Assembly (NCBI GenBank): GCA_947445115.1
Contig: CANFCG010000001.1
Location: 62,001 to 126,000 of the forward strand
Source of the DNA: Comamonadaceae bacterium
GTDB taxonomy: Bacteria > Pseudomonadota > Gammaproteobacteria > Burkholderiales > Burkholderiaceae_C
Length of the DNA: 64,000 nucleotides
Reading direction: 5' to 3'
A program made the position numbers and the translations under genes. Within the stretch, counting starts at the first letter, position 1. The number at the start of each line of letters is the position of its first letter. This document shows, one piece after another, positions 8,981-18,718 of this stretch. Below the pieces are notes generated by a model. The model saw nothing but the letters and a program-made list of their open reading frames with translations, was not told where the DNA came from and did no database searches.

Positions 8981-9793
8981 ATGACCATCACAATTAAAAA
9001 TAAAGACGAAATCGAAGGCATGCGCGTTGCAGGACGCTTGGCCTCACTGGTTTTGGATTACCTCACCCCTTTTGTCAAAGAGGGCAAGACGACCAACCAG
9101 CTAGACCGCTTGGCATATGACTTCATCACCAAAGACATCCGCTCGATTCCTGCCCCGCTCAACTACAACCCGAGTGGGGACAATCCTTACCCGAAATCCA
9201 TTTGCACTTCAGTCAACAACATGGTGTGCCACGGCATTCCCAATGACAAACCGCTGCGCAAGGGCGACATCATCAACATTGATGTGACCATTATTCAAGA
9301 CGGCTGGCATGGCGATACGAGCCGCATGTTTCAAATTGGCGAGACCTCCATTGCCGCTAAACGCCTTTGCGCTTTGACTTACGACGCCATGTGGCACGGC
9401 ATTTGCGTGATGGGACCCAATATCCCAATTTTGGAGATTGGCCGTGCCATTCAAAAATTTACCGAAGCTCAAGGCTGCTCCGTGGTACGTGACTACTGCG
9501 GGCACGGGATTGGGCGCAACTTTCATGAAGAGCCGCAGATTTTGCATTTCGCCAGCCCTGAAGCGAGAACGATTTTGGTGCCTGGAATGACCATTACCGT
9601 TGAGCCCATGATTAATGCAGGCCGCAAGGAAACCAAAGGTTTGCCTGATGGCTGGGGTGTGGTGACCAAAGACCGCTCGCTCTCGGCGCAGTGGGAGCAT
9701 ACGGTTTTAGTGACGGAGACTGGCTTTGAAGTGCTGACGTTGTCAGAGGGTTACCCACCGCTGCCGCCATTCGTCACATCGACTAAAACTTAA
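8981..9793 (+). CDS. map: Methionine aminopeptidase, type I
   Basis: The 270-residue enzyme removes the initiator methionine in the cytoplasm. Family features in order: EIEGMRVAGRLAS, the N-terminal NMVCHGIPNDKPLRKGDIINIDVT (metal Asp), DGWHGDTSRMF (metal Asp), YCGHGIGRNFHEEPQI (metal His) and MTITVEPMINAG (metal Glu). Length is typical for bacterial type I enzymes. No Shine-Dalgarno sequence precedes the ATG, and a TATAAT lies only 9 nt upstream. glnD starts on the base after its stop codon, so the two are one transcript. Confidence 0.96.
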   Translation: MTITIKNKDEIEGMRVAGRLASLVLDYLTPFVKEGKTTNQLDRLAYDFITKDIRSIPAPLNYNPSGDNPYPKSICTSVNNMVCHGIPNDKPLRKGDIINIDVTIIQDGWHGDTSRMFQIGETSIAAKRLCALTYDAMWHGICVMGPNIPILEIGRAIQKFTEAQGCSVVRDYCGHGIGRNFHEEPQILHFASPEARTILVPGMTITVEPMINAGRKETKGLPDGWGVVTKDRSLSAQWEHTVLVTETGFEVLTLSEGYPPLPPFVTSTKT

Positions 9794-12355
9794 ATGAATT
9801 ACCGTCAAGATAAGCAAACACTGCTCGCTCAAAACGAGTCCATGACGACTCGTAAATTGCTGAGGGAGTTATCCAAGCTGACGGATCAAACGTTGATGCA
9901 CATTTGGGCCAAGTCAGGCTTGGCGGCATCGGCTCGGTTTTGCTTGGTGGCGGTGGGGGGCTATGGGCGCGCTGAACTATTTCCCTATTCAGATGTCGAT
10001 GTACTGGTGCTATTGCCCAACGACGCTGACCCACAAACAGATGGTGTGCTGCAAGCTAGTATTGAGTCGTTTGTTGGCATGTGCTGGGATGCAGGACTAG
10101 AGATTGGCTCGTCAGTTCGCCGTTTGGATGAGTGCATTGCGGAAGCTGCAAACGACATCACGATTCAAACCGCATTGCTAGAGGCTCGCTGTATAACGGC
10201 TTGCAAGGTAGGTAGCCCACAAGCCTTGCTGTACATGACGTTCAAGGATGCCTTCTTTGCAGCCCTTGACCCACATGCCTTTGCGACAGCCAAGCGACTG
10301 GAGATGGATCAGCGCTATAACAAGTTTGAAAACACGCCCTACTCGCTAGAGCCTAACATCAAAGAATCTCCCGGTGGTTTGCGTGATTTACACATCGTTT
10401 TGTGGCTTGCCAAGGCGGCGGGGCTGGGCACCACGTGGAGCGAGTTGGCGGTCAATGGGCTTGCCACACCTTTTGAGGCCAAGCAACTGCGGCGTAATGA
10501 AGCTATTCTTTCGGATATTCGGACTCGGCTACACCTGATTGCCAGGCGCCGCGAAGATCGGCTCGTCTTCGACTTGCAAACGCAGGTCGCACTATCTATG
10601 GGTTTTGAGTTGGAGTCGTCACGCAAAAACAGCGAAGCGCTGATGCAGCGCTATTACTGGGCGGCCAAGGCCGTCGTGCAACTCAATCAAATTTTGCTAT
10701 TAAATATCAATGAACGACTCAACCCCAACCGTGTGGCACCAATTGAACTAACGTCAGATTTTTTAGACAAAAATGGCCTCCTTGATATTGCAAGTGACGA
10801 CCTGTATCAGCGCAAGCCACAGGCGATTTTGCAAACCTTTCATGTCTTCCAAAAAACAGCGGGCGTAAGCGGACTGTCGGCTCGCACACTGCGGGCACTG
10901 TATAACGCACGCCTCCAGATGGATGCCGCTTTTAGGCGTGACCCTGTGAATCGAGCGACGTTTTTGGCCATCATGCAAACTGGAGAAGGACTGACGCACA
11001 CCATGCGGCTGCTCAACCAAACCTCGGTGCTAGGCCGCTATCTGTGGGTGTTTCGCCGCATCGTGGGACAGATGCAGCACGACTTGTTTCATGTCTATAC
11101 CGTTGATCAGCATATCTTGATGGTGCTGCGAAACGTGCGCCGCTTTTTTATTGCTGACCACGCGCATGAGTACCCTTTTTGCTCTAGCCTTGCAGGAGGC
11201 TGGGACAAGCCTTGGATTTTGTATATAGCAGCCCTCTTTCACGATATCGCCAAAGGACGCGGGGGAGATCACTCGGAGCTTGGCATTGCCGAAGCACATT
11301 TGTTCTGCAAACAACATGGCGTGGCGTTAGATGACGCGAATCTGATCGCGTTCTTGGTCAAAGAGCATCTCACGATGAGCCAAATCGCGCAAAAGCAAGA
11401 CCTCTCAGATCCTGACGTGATTGCTGCTTTCGCCAAACGCGTGGGTAGCCAGCGTTACCTGACGGCGCTTTATTTAATTACTGTTGCCGATATTCGCGGC
11501 ACTTCGCCCAAAGTGTGGAATGCTTGGAAAGCCACACTATTAGAAGATTTGTACCGCTATACCACCCGCGCCCTTGGTGGACGTGCCCCCGATGCAGCAT
11601 CCCTCGTAGAGGGCACGCAGCGTAAGGCCTGCGAAGCATTGGCACTCTACGATTTGCGAGCCACGTCAGCAGAACCCCTTTGGAAAACGCTAGATGTCAG
11701 CTACTTTATGCGCCAAACCGCTGGCGATGTCGCTTGGCACACCAGGCTGCTCATACCGCATGTTGGCAGCCTAGCACCCATTGTTCGTGCTCGGCTATCC
11801 CCCATTGGCGAGGGCTTGCAGGTGCTGATTTATACGCCCGACATTCCCGATTTGTTTGCTCGGATTTGTGGCTATTTTGAACGTCACAATTTCAGTATTT
11901 GGGATGCCAAAATTCACACGACGAACGACGGACATGCGCTGGATGGCTTTCAAGTGACGGCTGTCGGATTAGATGCCGATCAGAATCCACGACTTATTAA
12001 GCAAATTGAAGCTGGGCTAGCGCACGATCTAACCGCCTTAGTGCCGCTTAAAGATGCACCGCATGCACGGCAGTCAAGGCGTGTTCGAAGTTTCCCCATT
12101 CAGCCGCGTGTAGAACTGCACCCCGATGAGAAAGGTCAACGTTGGATTTTGAATGTCTCTGCAGCCGACCGCGTGGGGTTGCTGTATGCAGTTGCCAGAG
12201 CACTCGCGCAGCACGAAGTGAATTTGCAGCTCGCCAAAATCACGACTCTGGGCGAGCGCATTGAAGATAGTTTTGTGGTGAACGGCGCCGTTTTTCAAAG
12301 TCCCAAAGGCATCTTGTCACTTGAGACGGATTTACTAGCTGCTTTAACGATTTAA
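9794..12355 (+). CDS. glnD: [Protein-PII] uridylyltransferase / uridylyl-removing enzyme
   Basis: The 853-residue bifunctional nitrogen sensor adds UMP to PII when glutamine is low and removes it when glutamine is high. The N-terminal nucleotidyltransferase motif is VAVGGYGRAELFPYSDVDVLVL (Gly55-Gly56, Asp67, Asp69). A central HD domain (LFHDIAKGRGGDHSELG, near residues 478-495) carries the uridylyl-removing activity, and two ACT domains lie at the C-terminus (VLIYTPDIPDLFARICGYF and LNVSAADRVGLLYAVARAL). It abuts map with no gap. Its 3' end meets the convergent DUF1501 gene after 2 bp. Confidence 0.96.
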   Translation: MNYRQDKQTLLAQNESMTTRKLLRELSKLTDQTLMHIWAKSGLAASARFCLVAVGGYGRAELFPYSDVDVLVLLPNDADPQTDGVLQASIESFVGMCWDAGLEIGSSVRRLDECIAEAANDITIQTALLEARCITACKVGSPQALLYMTFKDAFFAALDPHAFATAKRLEMDQRYNKFENTPYSLEPNIKESPGGLRDLHIVLWLAKAAGLGTTWSELAVNGLATPFEAKQLRRNEAILSDIRTRLHLIARRREDRLVFDLQTQVALSMGFELESSRKNSEALMQRYYWAAKAVVQLNQILLLNINERLNPNRVAPIELTSDFLDKNGLLDIASDDLYQRKPQAILQTFHVFQKTAGVSGLSARTLRALYNARLQMDAAFRRDPVNRATFLAIMQTGEGLTHTMRLLNQTSVLGRYLWVFRRIVGQMQHDLFHVYTVDQHILMVLRNVRRFFIADHAHEYPFCSSLAGGWDKPWILYIAALFHDIAKGRGGDHSELGIAEAHLFCKQHGVALDDANLIAFLVKEHLTMSQIAQKQDLSDPDVIAAFAKRVGSQRYLTALYLITVADIRGTSPKVWNAWKATLLEDLYRYTTRALGGRAPDAASLVEGTQRKACEALALYDLRATSAEPLWKTLDVSYFMRQTAGDVAWHTRLLIPHVGSLAPIVRARLSPIGEGLQVLIYTPDIPDLFARICGYFERHNFSIWDAKIHTTNDGHALDGFQVTAVGLDADQNPRLIKQIEAGLAHDLTALVPLKDAPHARQSRRVRSFPIQPRVELHPDEKGQRWILNVSAADRVGLLYAVARALAQHEVNLQLAKITTLGERIEDSFVVNGAVFQSPKGILSLETDLLAALTI

Positions 12356-12357
12356 AT

Positions 12358-13740
12358 TTAGACAAAACCCATATTTTTTGTTGTGTAGTTCACGATATTA
12401 GGCACAACTAGTGATAACTCTGAGTTGCTCACACCAAACCAACTGGCAAGCGTTGCCGCGTACTGATCCACCGCGGTGCTAGGCAACAAACGTCCTTGTC
12501 CCACTTGGTCGTTGCTCGTCACCGATATTTGCGGCGCTGTGCCATAAAACTGCTTGCCATTGACCGCACCGCCCAGTACAAAGTGATGGCTACCCCAGCC
12601 GTGGTCCGAGCCATCACCGTTGGAGGCATAGGTCCGTCCAAAGTCCGACGCCGTAAACGCTGTGACGCTTTGATCGACACCCATTTGCTGCGTCGCGGTA
12701 TAAAACTGACTAAGCGCTTCGCCTAAATTGCTCATGAGCGTGGGGTGCTGGGTCGCTAAAAAATCGTGGTTATCAAAACCACCCATGGACACCATAAACA
12801 CTTGCCGCTTCGCGCCAAAAGTGCTGCGTGCGCCAATCATTTTGGCAACCGCTTGCAGCTGCATCGCCAGCGGATTGGCCGTGTTAAAGACTTGCGTATA
12901 CGGCGGTGTACCTGTGAAAGCCAGGCTGGACGTGGCCTGTGCCGCCATAGACCGTGCTGTGATTTTGTTGTATTCGCTCTCCAGCATGTGCGTGCGCGAC
13001 TGCGAAATCAGACTTTGCAGTGCCGTACCGCAAGCGGTAGAGCCATACACGCCTGACTTCACCCCACTCACAGCCACAGGACCTGCGGTACTAATTTGAT
13101 ACGGGATTGCACTTTGTCCCGCTAAAAAAACCGAATTACCCGTGACCGAAATGCAAGTAAATGTGGCGCTGCCATTGTTGGTAAGTCCTAAATCGCCCAA
13201 CCGCCCGCCCCAGCCCTGCACTGAACCTTCGGGCTTAGAGGATTGCCACACCGATTGCTGGTCGTTATGTGAAAAAAGCTTAGGCGGCAGTGGTACCGAC
13301 TTTGCGTTGTACTGCGCAAGCGTGGTCGGCTGAATCAGCGTTCCCACGTTCAGTTGAATCGCCAGCTTGCCCGCATCAAATATGGGTTTCAGCGCCGAGA
13401 GATTAGGCGCCAGCGCCAGCTGCATGGCGTTTGGCAATGCAGCCGTCGGAGAGAGTGCCGTAGAAGCCAAATTAGCCTGCGGAATTTGTAAGCCCGTTCG
13501 GATGGTGTTATAGGCTGCGTAATTGGTGTTGTCAAACGGAATGATCGTGTTGCCAAAATCGTTGCCGCCGTACAAAAACACGCATACCAAGGCTTTGTAG
13601 TCGCTGGCCGTGAAAGCGGCAGCCTCGCCCATTGAGGCCAGATTAATCGCCCACGGTGCGGCAACACCTGCCAGTCCTACATGCGCAGCACGCTTCAAAA
13701 AGGCTCGCCGTGCCAACGCTTCGGTTTGATTAAGGTACAT
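12358..13740 (-). CDS. DUF1501 domain protein, copy A
   Basis: The 460-residue protein has a twin-arginine-like signal (RRAFLKR near residue 12, then GLAGVAAPWAINLASM), so export folded through Tat is likely. The body has the DUF1501 features: VCVFLYGGNDFGNTIIPF, LFSHNDQQSVWQSSKPEG, VFMVSMGGFDNHD, TASDFGRTYASNGDGSDHGWGSHHFVLGGAV. This family is distantly related to alkaline phosphatase/sulfatase folds and is almost always paired with a DUF1800 protein; the function is unknown. It follows the DUF1800 gene by 11 bp. Copy B at 15525-16907 has the same length and long identical blocks. Confidence 0.93.
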   Translation of the reverse strand: MYLNQTEALARRAFLKRAAHVGLAGVAAPWAINLASMGEAAAFTASDYKALVCVFLYGGNDFGNTIIPFDNTNYAAYNTIRTGLQIPQANLASTALSPTAALPNAMQLALAPNLSALKPIFDAGKLAIQLNVGTLIQPTTLAQYNAKSVPLPPKLFSHNDQQSVWQSSKPEGSVQGWGGRLGDLGLTNNGSATFTCISVTGNSVFLAGQSAIPYQISTAGPVAVSGVKSGVYGSTACGTALQSLISQSRTHMLESEYNKITARSMAAQATSSLAFTGTPPYTQVFNTANPLAMQLQAVAKMIGARSTFGAKRQVFMVSMGGFDNHDFLATQHPTLMSNLGEALSQFYTATQQMGVDQSVTAFTASDFGRTYASNGDGSDHGWGSHHFVLGGAVNGKQFYGTAPQISVTSNDQVGQGRLLPSTAVDQYAATLASWFGVSNSELSLVVPNIVNYTTKNMGFV

Positions 13741-13751
13741 CGAGTTGGCCT

Positions 13752-15458
13752 TTATTTTTGAATCACGTACTCTGGCGACGCCATGACCAAAAAGATAGCA
13801 GCGCTCACAACACTTTGTTGATTGGCCGCTGTGCTAATACTCATAGTGGCCAGCGCCGTTTGAATCGTTGCCAGTGTCGCACTGCTCAGTTGCCCTGCGC
13901 AAAGCAATAAATTAAGCCTCGCCAGCAGCGTCGGGAGATTGCCCACCAGCGCGAGCTCCGTGGCATAGCTTGGCGGATTCAGTCCACCATTAGCCACATT
14001 AAAGCCACTCTTGACCGTACCGAGCATGAAGTTCAAATAACCAGCCGCCGTGGATTCGTTGGTCAACTGGAACTCAGGGCTGACCAGGCTTTGCGCTGCC
14101 AACGCCGAATTGGGCAGCACATAGCCGGGTCTAAAAAAATTAAACACTGAGCCTGAGCGCAGCGGACTTTGCCCTAGCCGCGTTCCCATATCCGAGAGAT
14201 CACCCACAATCCATTGCCCCGCGGCCGAGGTCGCGCCAAAAGTCCTTGCCCACTGGACAAGACGCAACATGGGTTCGCGCTGCTTGCCCCACGTGCCGCT
14301 AGTGATGTTGGCGTCATCACGTGCTTCGGTATCCAGCAGCACCGCGCCTAACACCGCTTTTAAGTCGCCCCGAACGCCGCTGCCGTTGTTATTAAAAATA
14401 GCTGCAACCCTTGCCACGTATGCCGTGCTGGGATTACTCGTCACCAAGCGCTGAATCAGCTGCTTGCTAATAAACGGCGCTACATTGGCGTGATTAAAAA
14501 TGGCATCTAAAGCCAAGCCCAATGCAGCTGCGCCAAAGGTGTTGGCAGCAATCGTTGTTCCCAAAAACGTAGTCGCTGTTGTCTCGTGCAGCGATGCGGT
14601 TAGCACCATGCGATTCCTCACGCTGGTCGGGTTGACAGCCGTGCTGCCCGCTGTGTCGTAATCCCAACCTGTGAAGACTTTTGCAAGGCTAGTGATGTCA
14701 CTTTGCGAATAGGTCTCTATCGGCGCGCCACTGGCTAGCTTGTTAGTGCCATCTAGATTGAGCTCGTACAGTCCGATGGAAAAAAGCTGCAAGACCTCTC
14801 GCGCATAGTTTTCATCTGGCGCACGGCCTGCGGCCACATTCGTTTTTTGATTGCCTTTGGTGTTGAGATAAACACCCATCGCCGGGTTGAGCGTGATCTC
14901 CTCTAGCAAACTACGGTAATTTCCAAACGCCCCTGCCACCAAAACATCCCAATACTGCGCCATGGCAAACGAACGCGAAGAAACAGACACACCACTACTG
15001 GAGACAACAAAAATTTCGGATAGCGCGAGCGCCATGCGTTTGCGCACGCTGTCGCTGCTGCTGATGAGTTGCTGCCACATCATGTAGTCGGCTGGCGCAA
15101 TGTTATTAACGCTGGCGACTGTGTTGTAGCCCTGTGCAATTTGCCAATCCCAACCTGTTGTAGAAGCTGGCGCGCTGACTTGTTCAGCTAGCCAAGAGGA
15201 GTAACCCTTGGCCACCACATCGGCAATATCGGCATCGTTAGCGCTGAACTGCGCTTGATGCAAAAACCGTGCGGCTTGCGCGGATGCTGGCGCAATACTG
15301 GCTCCACCAGAGACATTGCTGCCACCTGCGCCGCCGCCGCAAGCCGTCAAAAAAGCAGATACGGCTACCGCAGTAGTCGTATGCGAATGCGAATGCCGAA
15401 AAACCACATCTTCAGATAGTACAGAGTCATGTGATGGCGTGTCGGAAGTTTGCATCAT
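13752..15458 (-). CDS. DUF1800 domain lipoprotein, copy A
   Basis: The 568-residue protein has a likely lipobox (AFLTAC followed by GGG near residue 40), so it is probably lipid-anchored and exported. DUF1800 marks are AARFLHQAQFSANDADI, the RKRMALALSEIFVVSSSGVS block, NPAMGVYLNTKGNQK, APDENYAREVLQLFSIGLYELN and FNFFRPGYV. The family is of unknown function and travels with DUF1501. The ATG at 15458 is used here; a TTG one codon earlier is possible. It is the first gene of module A, and module B lies directly upstream on the same strand. Confidence 0.92.
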   Translation of the reverse strand: MMQTSDTPSHDSVLSEDVVFRHSHSHTTTAVAVSAFLTACGGGAGGSNVSGGASIAPASAQAARFLHQAQFSANDADIADVVAKGYSSWLAEQVSAPASTTGWDWQIAQGYNTVASVNNIAPADYMMWQQLISSSDSVRKRMALALSEIFVVSSSGVSVSSRSFAMAQYWDVLVAGAFGNYRSLLEEITLNPAMGVYLNTKGNQKTNVAAGRAPDENYAREVLQLFSIGLYELNLDGTNKLASGAPIETYSQSDITSLAKVFTGWDYDTAGSTAVNPTSVRNRMVLTASLHETTATTFLGTTIAANTFGAAALGLALDAIFNHANVAPFISKQLIQRLVTSNPSTAYVARVAAIFNNNGSGVRGDLKAVLGAVLLDTEARDDANITSGTWGKQREPMLRLVQWARTFGATSAAGQWIVGDLSDMGTRLGQSPLRSGSVFNFFRPGYVLPNSALAAQSLVSPEFQLTNESTAAGYLNFMLGTVKSGFNVANGGLNPPSYATELALVGNLPTLLARLNLLLCAGQLSSATLATIQTALATMSISTAANQQSVVSAAIFLVMASPEYVIQK

Positions 15459-15524
15459 CAATTAACGGAGAAAGCAGGAGCATAGATGACACGAACCTGA
15501 TCGCGCTACTATCCATAACTAAAT

Positions 15525-16907
15525 TTAAACAAACCCCATATTTTTAACGCTGTAATTGTTGATGTTGGGCACCACTAAACTTAAATCGCTGGCAGCAACG
15601 CCAAACCAAGACGCAAGCGTTGCAGCGAATTGATCCACCGAGGTTGTTGGCAATAACCGTCCCTGCCCCACTTGATCGCTACCGGTCACGGAGATTTCGG
15701 GCGCAGTCCCGTAAAAATTTTTGCCATTGACGGCGCCGCCCATCACCAAATGATGACTCCCCCATCCATGATCAGAACCATCACCGTTTGAGGCATAGGT
15801 TCTGCCAAATTCTGATGCCGTAAAGGTGGTGACTTTGTCGCTAATCCCCAGCTGTTGCGTCGCCGTATAAAAAGAACTCATAGCATCAGCCACCTTGCTG
15901 AGTAAGGGGACGTGCTGGGACATCAAAAAATCATGTGTATCAAACCCCGTCAAAGAAACCATAAAGACTTGGCGTTTGGCGCCAAAATTAGCCCGCGCCG
16001 CAATGATTTTGGCAACCGCCTGCAATTGTGCTGCTAACGAGTTTGTGCTCGTAAAAGTTTGTGCAAACGGAGATGCTCCAATAAAAGCCGAGCTAACCGT
16101 TGATTGAGAACTAATGGATCGACTCGTTACTTTGTTGTATTCGTTCTCTAACATCTGACTTCGGGATTGCGTCATCAAACTCTTCATGGCCGCACCACAA
16201 GCGGTTGATCCATAGACATCACTAATCACGCCATTGATAGCGACCGGCCCCAAGGTTCCCACGTCATAAGGAATCGCTGTTTGCCCTGCGAGATAAACCG
16301 CATTGCCCGCGACCGACATGCAAGTAAAAGACGCATTCGTATTGTTTGAAAGTGCAAGGTCACCCAATCGGCCACCCCAGCCAACCGTTGATCCCTCGGG
16401 GCTCGATGACTGCCACACTGATTGCTGATCGTTATGCGAAAAGAGCTTGGGCGGTAACGGCACCGCGTTGGCTGTGTATTGCGCCAGCGTGGTGGGTTGA
16501 ATCAGCGGCCCTACATTTAATTGAACGGCAAGTTTTCCCGCATCAAATAAGGATTTGAGGGGCGAAAGCGCTGGCGCTAGCGCCAATTGCATTCCTCCTG
16601 GCAATGGTGTGTTTGGTGTTAATGCAGTGGCGGCAAGGCTCGCTTGTGGTATTTGCAAGCCGGTTCTGATAGCGTTGTATTTTGCATAGTTAACGCTGTC
16701 AAACGGAATAATCGTATTGGCAAAATCATTGCCGCCATAGAGAAATACACACACCAACGCTTTGTAGTCTGTCGCCGAAAATGCAGCCGCATCGCTTATG
16801 GATGCCAGATTCATTGCCCACGGAGCTGCAACTCCAGCCAGCCCCAAAGTGCCCGCGCGCTTTAGAAATGCACGCCGCGCTAACTTATCAATTTGATTCA
16901 AATACAT
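15525..16907 (-). CDS. DUF1501 domain protein, copy B
   Basis: The 460 residues match copy A almost end to end: the same MYLNQ start, RRAFLKRAG Tat-like signal, VCVFLYGGNDFANTIIPF, LFSHNDQQSVWQSSSPEG, VFMVSLTGFDTHD, SEFGRTYASNGDGSDHGWGSHHLVMGGAV, and an identical NMGFV end. It follows its DUF1800 partner by 24 bp. Function is unknown. The equal length with scattered substitutions shows an old tandem duplication kept under selection, not a recent copy. Confidence 0.93.
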   Translation of the reverse strand: MYLNQIDKLARRAFLKRAGTLGLAGVAAPWAMNLASISDAAAFSATDYKALVCVFLYGGNDFANTIIPFDSVNYAKYNAIRTGLQIPQASLAATALTPNTPLPGGMQLALAPALSPLKSLFDAGKLAVQLNVGPLIQPTTLAQYTANAVPLPPKLFSHNDQQSVWQSSSPEGSTVGWGGRLGDLALSNNTNASFTCMSVAGNAVYLAGQTAIPYDVGTLGPVAINGVISDVYGSTACGAAMKSLMTQSRSQMLENEYNKVTSRSISSQSTVSSAFIGASPFAQTFTSTNSLAAQLQAVAKIIAARANFGAKRQVFMVSLTGFDTHDFLMSQHVPLLSKVADAMSSFYTATQQLGISDKVTTFTASEFGRTYASNGDGSDHGWGSHHLVMGGAVNGKNFYGTAPEISVTGSDQVGQGRLLPTTSVDQFAATLASWFGVAASDLSLVVPNINNYSVKNMGFV

Positions 16908-16931
16908 GGAGTCTTTCTTGGCTTGCTTGTT

Positions 16932-18677
16932 TCATTTTTGAATCAAATAATCTGGCGATACCATGACCAATAAAATGGCCGAATACACACGATTTTTCTG
17001 CCCTGCTATGGTACTTGCGTCAATCGTGCTGATGGCCGTTTGAATTAAGTTTTGACTAGTCACACTGAGCTGGCCAGCGCACAGTAGTAAATTGAGTCGA
17101 TTGACCAAATTGACAGGCGTAGAGGCAAGAGCCAACTCGGCGACATACGCCGGTGCAGCTAGACCACCTGTGCTGCTGTTGTGACCATTAACGATGTCAG
17201 ACATCATGCTGTTCGCATAGCCTGCAACCGACGACTCGTTCATTAGCTGAAACTCTGGCGCCGTTAAGCCTTGTAAGGCTAGCGCCGTATTGGGCGGTAC
17301 ATAGCCAGGGCGAAAAAAATTAAAAACAGAAACGGAACGTAGTGGGCTTTGTCCTAATCGATATCCAGCGCTCGACATATCCTCTATATTCCATTTTCCT
17401 GTTGGCGATGTGGCTCCAAAAGTACGAGCCCACTGCACATAGCGCAGCATGGGCTCACGCAGCTTGCCCCACGTTAGCGCAACAAGCTGCACATCAGAGC
17501 GAGCCTCAGCATCTAAAAGAATAGCAACTAATACGGCCTTTAAATCACCGCGAATACCACTGCCGTTGTTGTTAAAAACGATCGCAACCCTCGCCACATA
17601 AGCGGCGCTAGGATTGCTTGTGATGAAGCGTTGAATCAACTGTTTACAAAAGAAAGGCGCCACATTGGGATGATTAAACAGAGCATCTAAAGCCATGCCT
17701 AATGCGACCGCTCCGCTGGTGTTCGCGGGAATGGTGACGCCTAAAAAAGTGACCGCTGCGGTTTCATGCAGCGCGGCATTCAGAACCATGCGCGAACGCA
17801 CGCTAAGCGGATTGGTCACAGCGACATTCCCCACAGGGTCCAAGCCCCAGCCGGTAAACACTTGCGCAAGCTGCGTCACATCGGTCTGTGTATAGGTCTC
17901 AATCGGTAGGCCACCCAAGAGTGTATTGGTGCCATCCAGATTGAGCTGATACAAGCCGATCGTAAATAATTGCATCACTTCGCGCGCAAAATTTTCATCT
18001 GGCGCACGTCCTGTGACCGCATTACCTTTTTGATTCCCTTGCGTATTTAAATATTGCCCCATCGCTGGATTGAGTGTGACTTCTTCAAGCAGCTGCCTAA
18101 AATTACCAAAAGCGCCCGCCACCAACACATCCCAATACTGGGCCATCGCAAATGAACAAGATGGCGTAGACACACCGCTGCTTGAGACGACAAAAAACTC
18201 GCTCAATGCTAACGCCATACGTTTGCGTAGGCCATCACTACTGGCAATTAGCTGCTGCCACATCATGAAGTCGGTGGGCGTCACATCCGTTATAAAAGCG
18301 CTGGTATTAAAGCCCTGCGCCATCTGCCAATCCCAACCCGTCGTACCCGCAGCTGCATTAAATTGATTAGCTAAAAATAAAGAAAAACCTTGCGTCTGCA
18401 CAGTAGCGATTTCCGCGTCGCTGGCACTGAACTGCAATTGAAGTAAAAAACGGGCCGCCTGATCAGCCGTGGGGGTTGGGGCTAAAACACTAGCCACATT
18501 ACTCGTGCTAATAGGTGCCGGCGCCATTGCCGTGGTGGCACTAGCACTAGAGCTACCACCTCCCCCGCAAGCGCTTAATACGCTGGGCACCAAAGACAGG
18601 GTTAAACTCAAATCAGGCTTATTGACTGATAAATTTAAAAGTGTTTTGATCTTGAACTCACTAAAAATTGATTTCAC
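16932..18677 (-). CDS. DUF1800 domain lipoprotein, copy B
   Basis: The 581-residue paralogue of 13752-15458 starts at a GTG. A signal segment (LTLSLVPSVLSAC then GGGGSSS) ends in a lipobox, so a lipoprotein is likely. It shares RKRMALALSEFFVVSSSGVS, APDENFAREVMQLFTIGLYQLNLDGTN, FNNNGSGIRGDLKAVL and FNFFRPGYV with copy A. It heads the four-gene array DUF1800B-DUF1501B-DUF1800A-DUF1501A and is divergent from the GST gene, whose ATG is about 40 bp away. Confidence 0.92.
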   Translation of the reverse strand: MKSIFSEFKIKTLLNLSVNKPDLSLTLSLVPSVLSACGGGGSSSASATTAMAPAPISTSNVASVLAPTPTADQAARFLLQLQFSASDAEIATVQTQGFSLFLANQFNAAAGTTGWDWQMAQGFNTSAFITDVTPTDFMMWQQLIASSDGLRKRMALALSEFFVVSSSGVSTPSCSFAMAQYWDVLVAGAFGNFRQLLEEVTLNPAMGQYLNTQGNQKGNAVTGRAPDENFAREVMQLFTIGLYQLNLDGTNTLLGGLPIETYTQTDVTQLAQVFTGWGLDPVGNVAVTNPLSVRSRMVLNAALHETAAVTFLGVTIPANTSGAVALGMALDALFNHPNVAPFFCKQLIQRFITSNPSAAYVARVAIVFNNNGSGIRGDLKAVLVAILLDAEARSDVQLVALTWGKLREPMLRYVQWARTFGATSPTGKWNIEDMSSAGYRLGQSPLRSVSVFNFFRPGYVPPNTALALQGLTAPEFQLMNESSVAGYANSMMSDIVNGHNSSTGGLAAPAYVAELALASTPVNLVNRLNLLLCAGQLSVTSQNLIQTAISTIDASTIAGQKNRVYSAILLVMVSPDYLIQK

Positions 18678-18718
18678 TGAGCATCATTATGCAGACATAT
18701 TATGACAAAGGAAACTCC

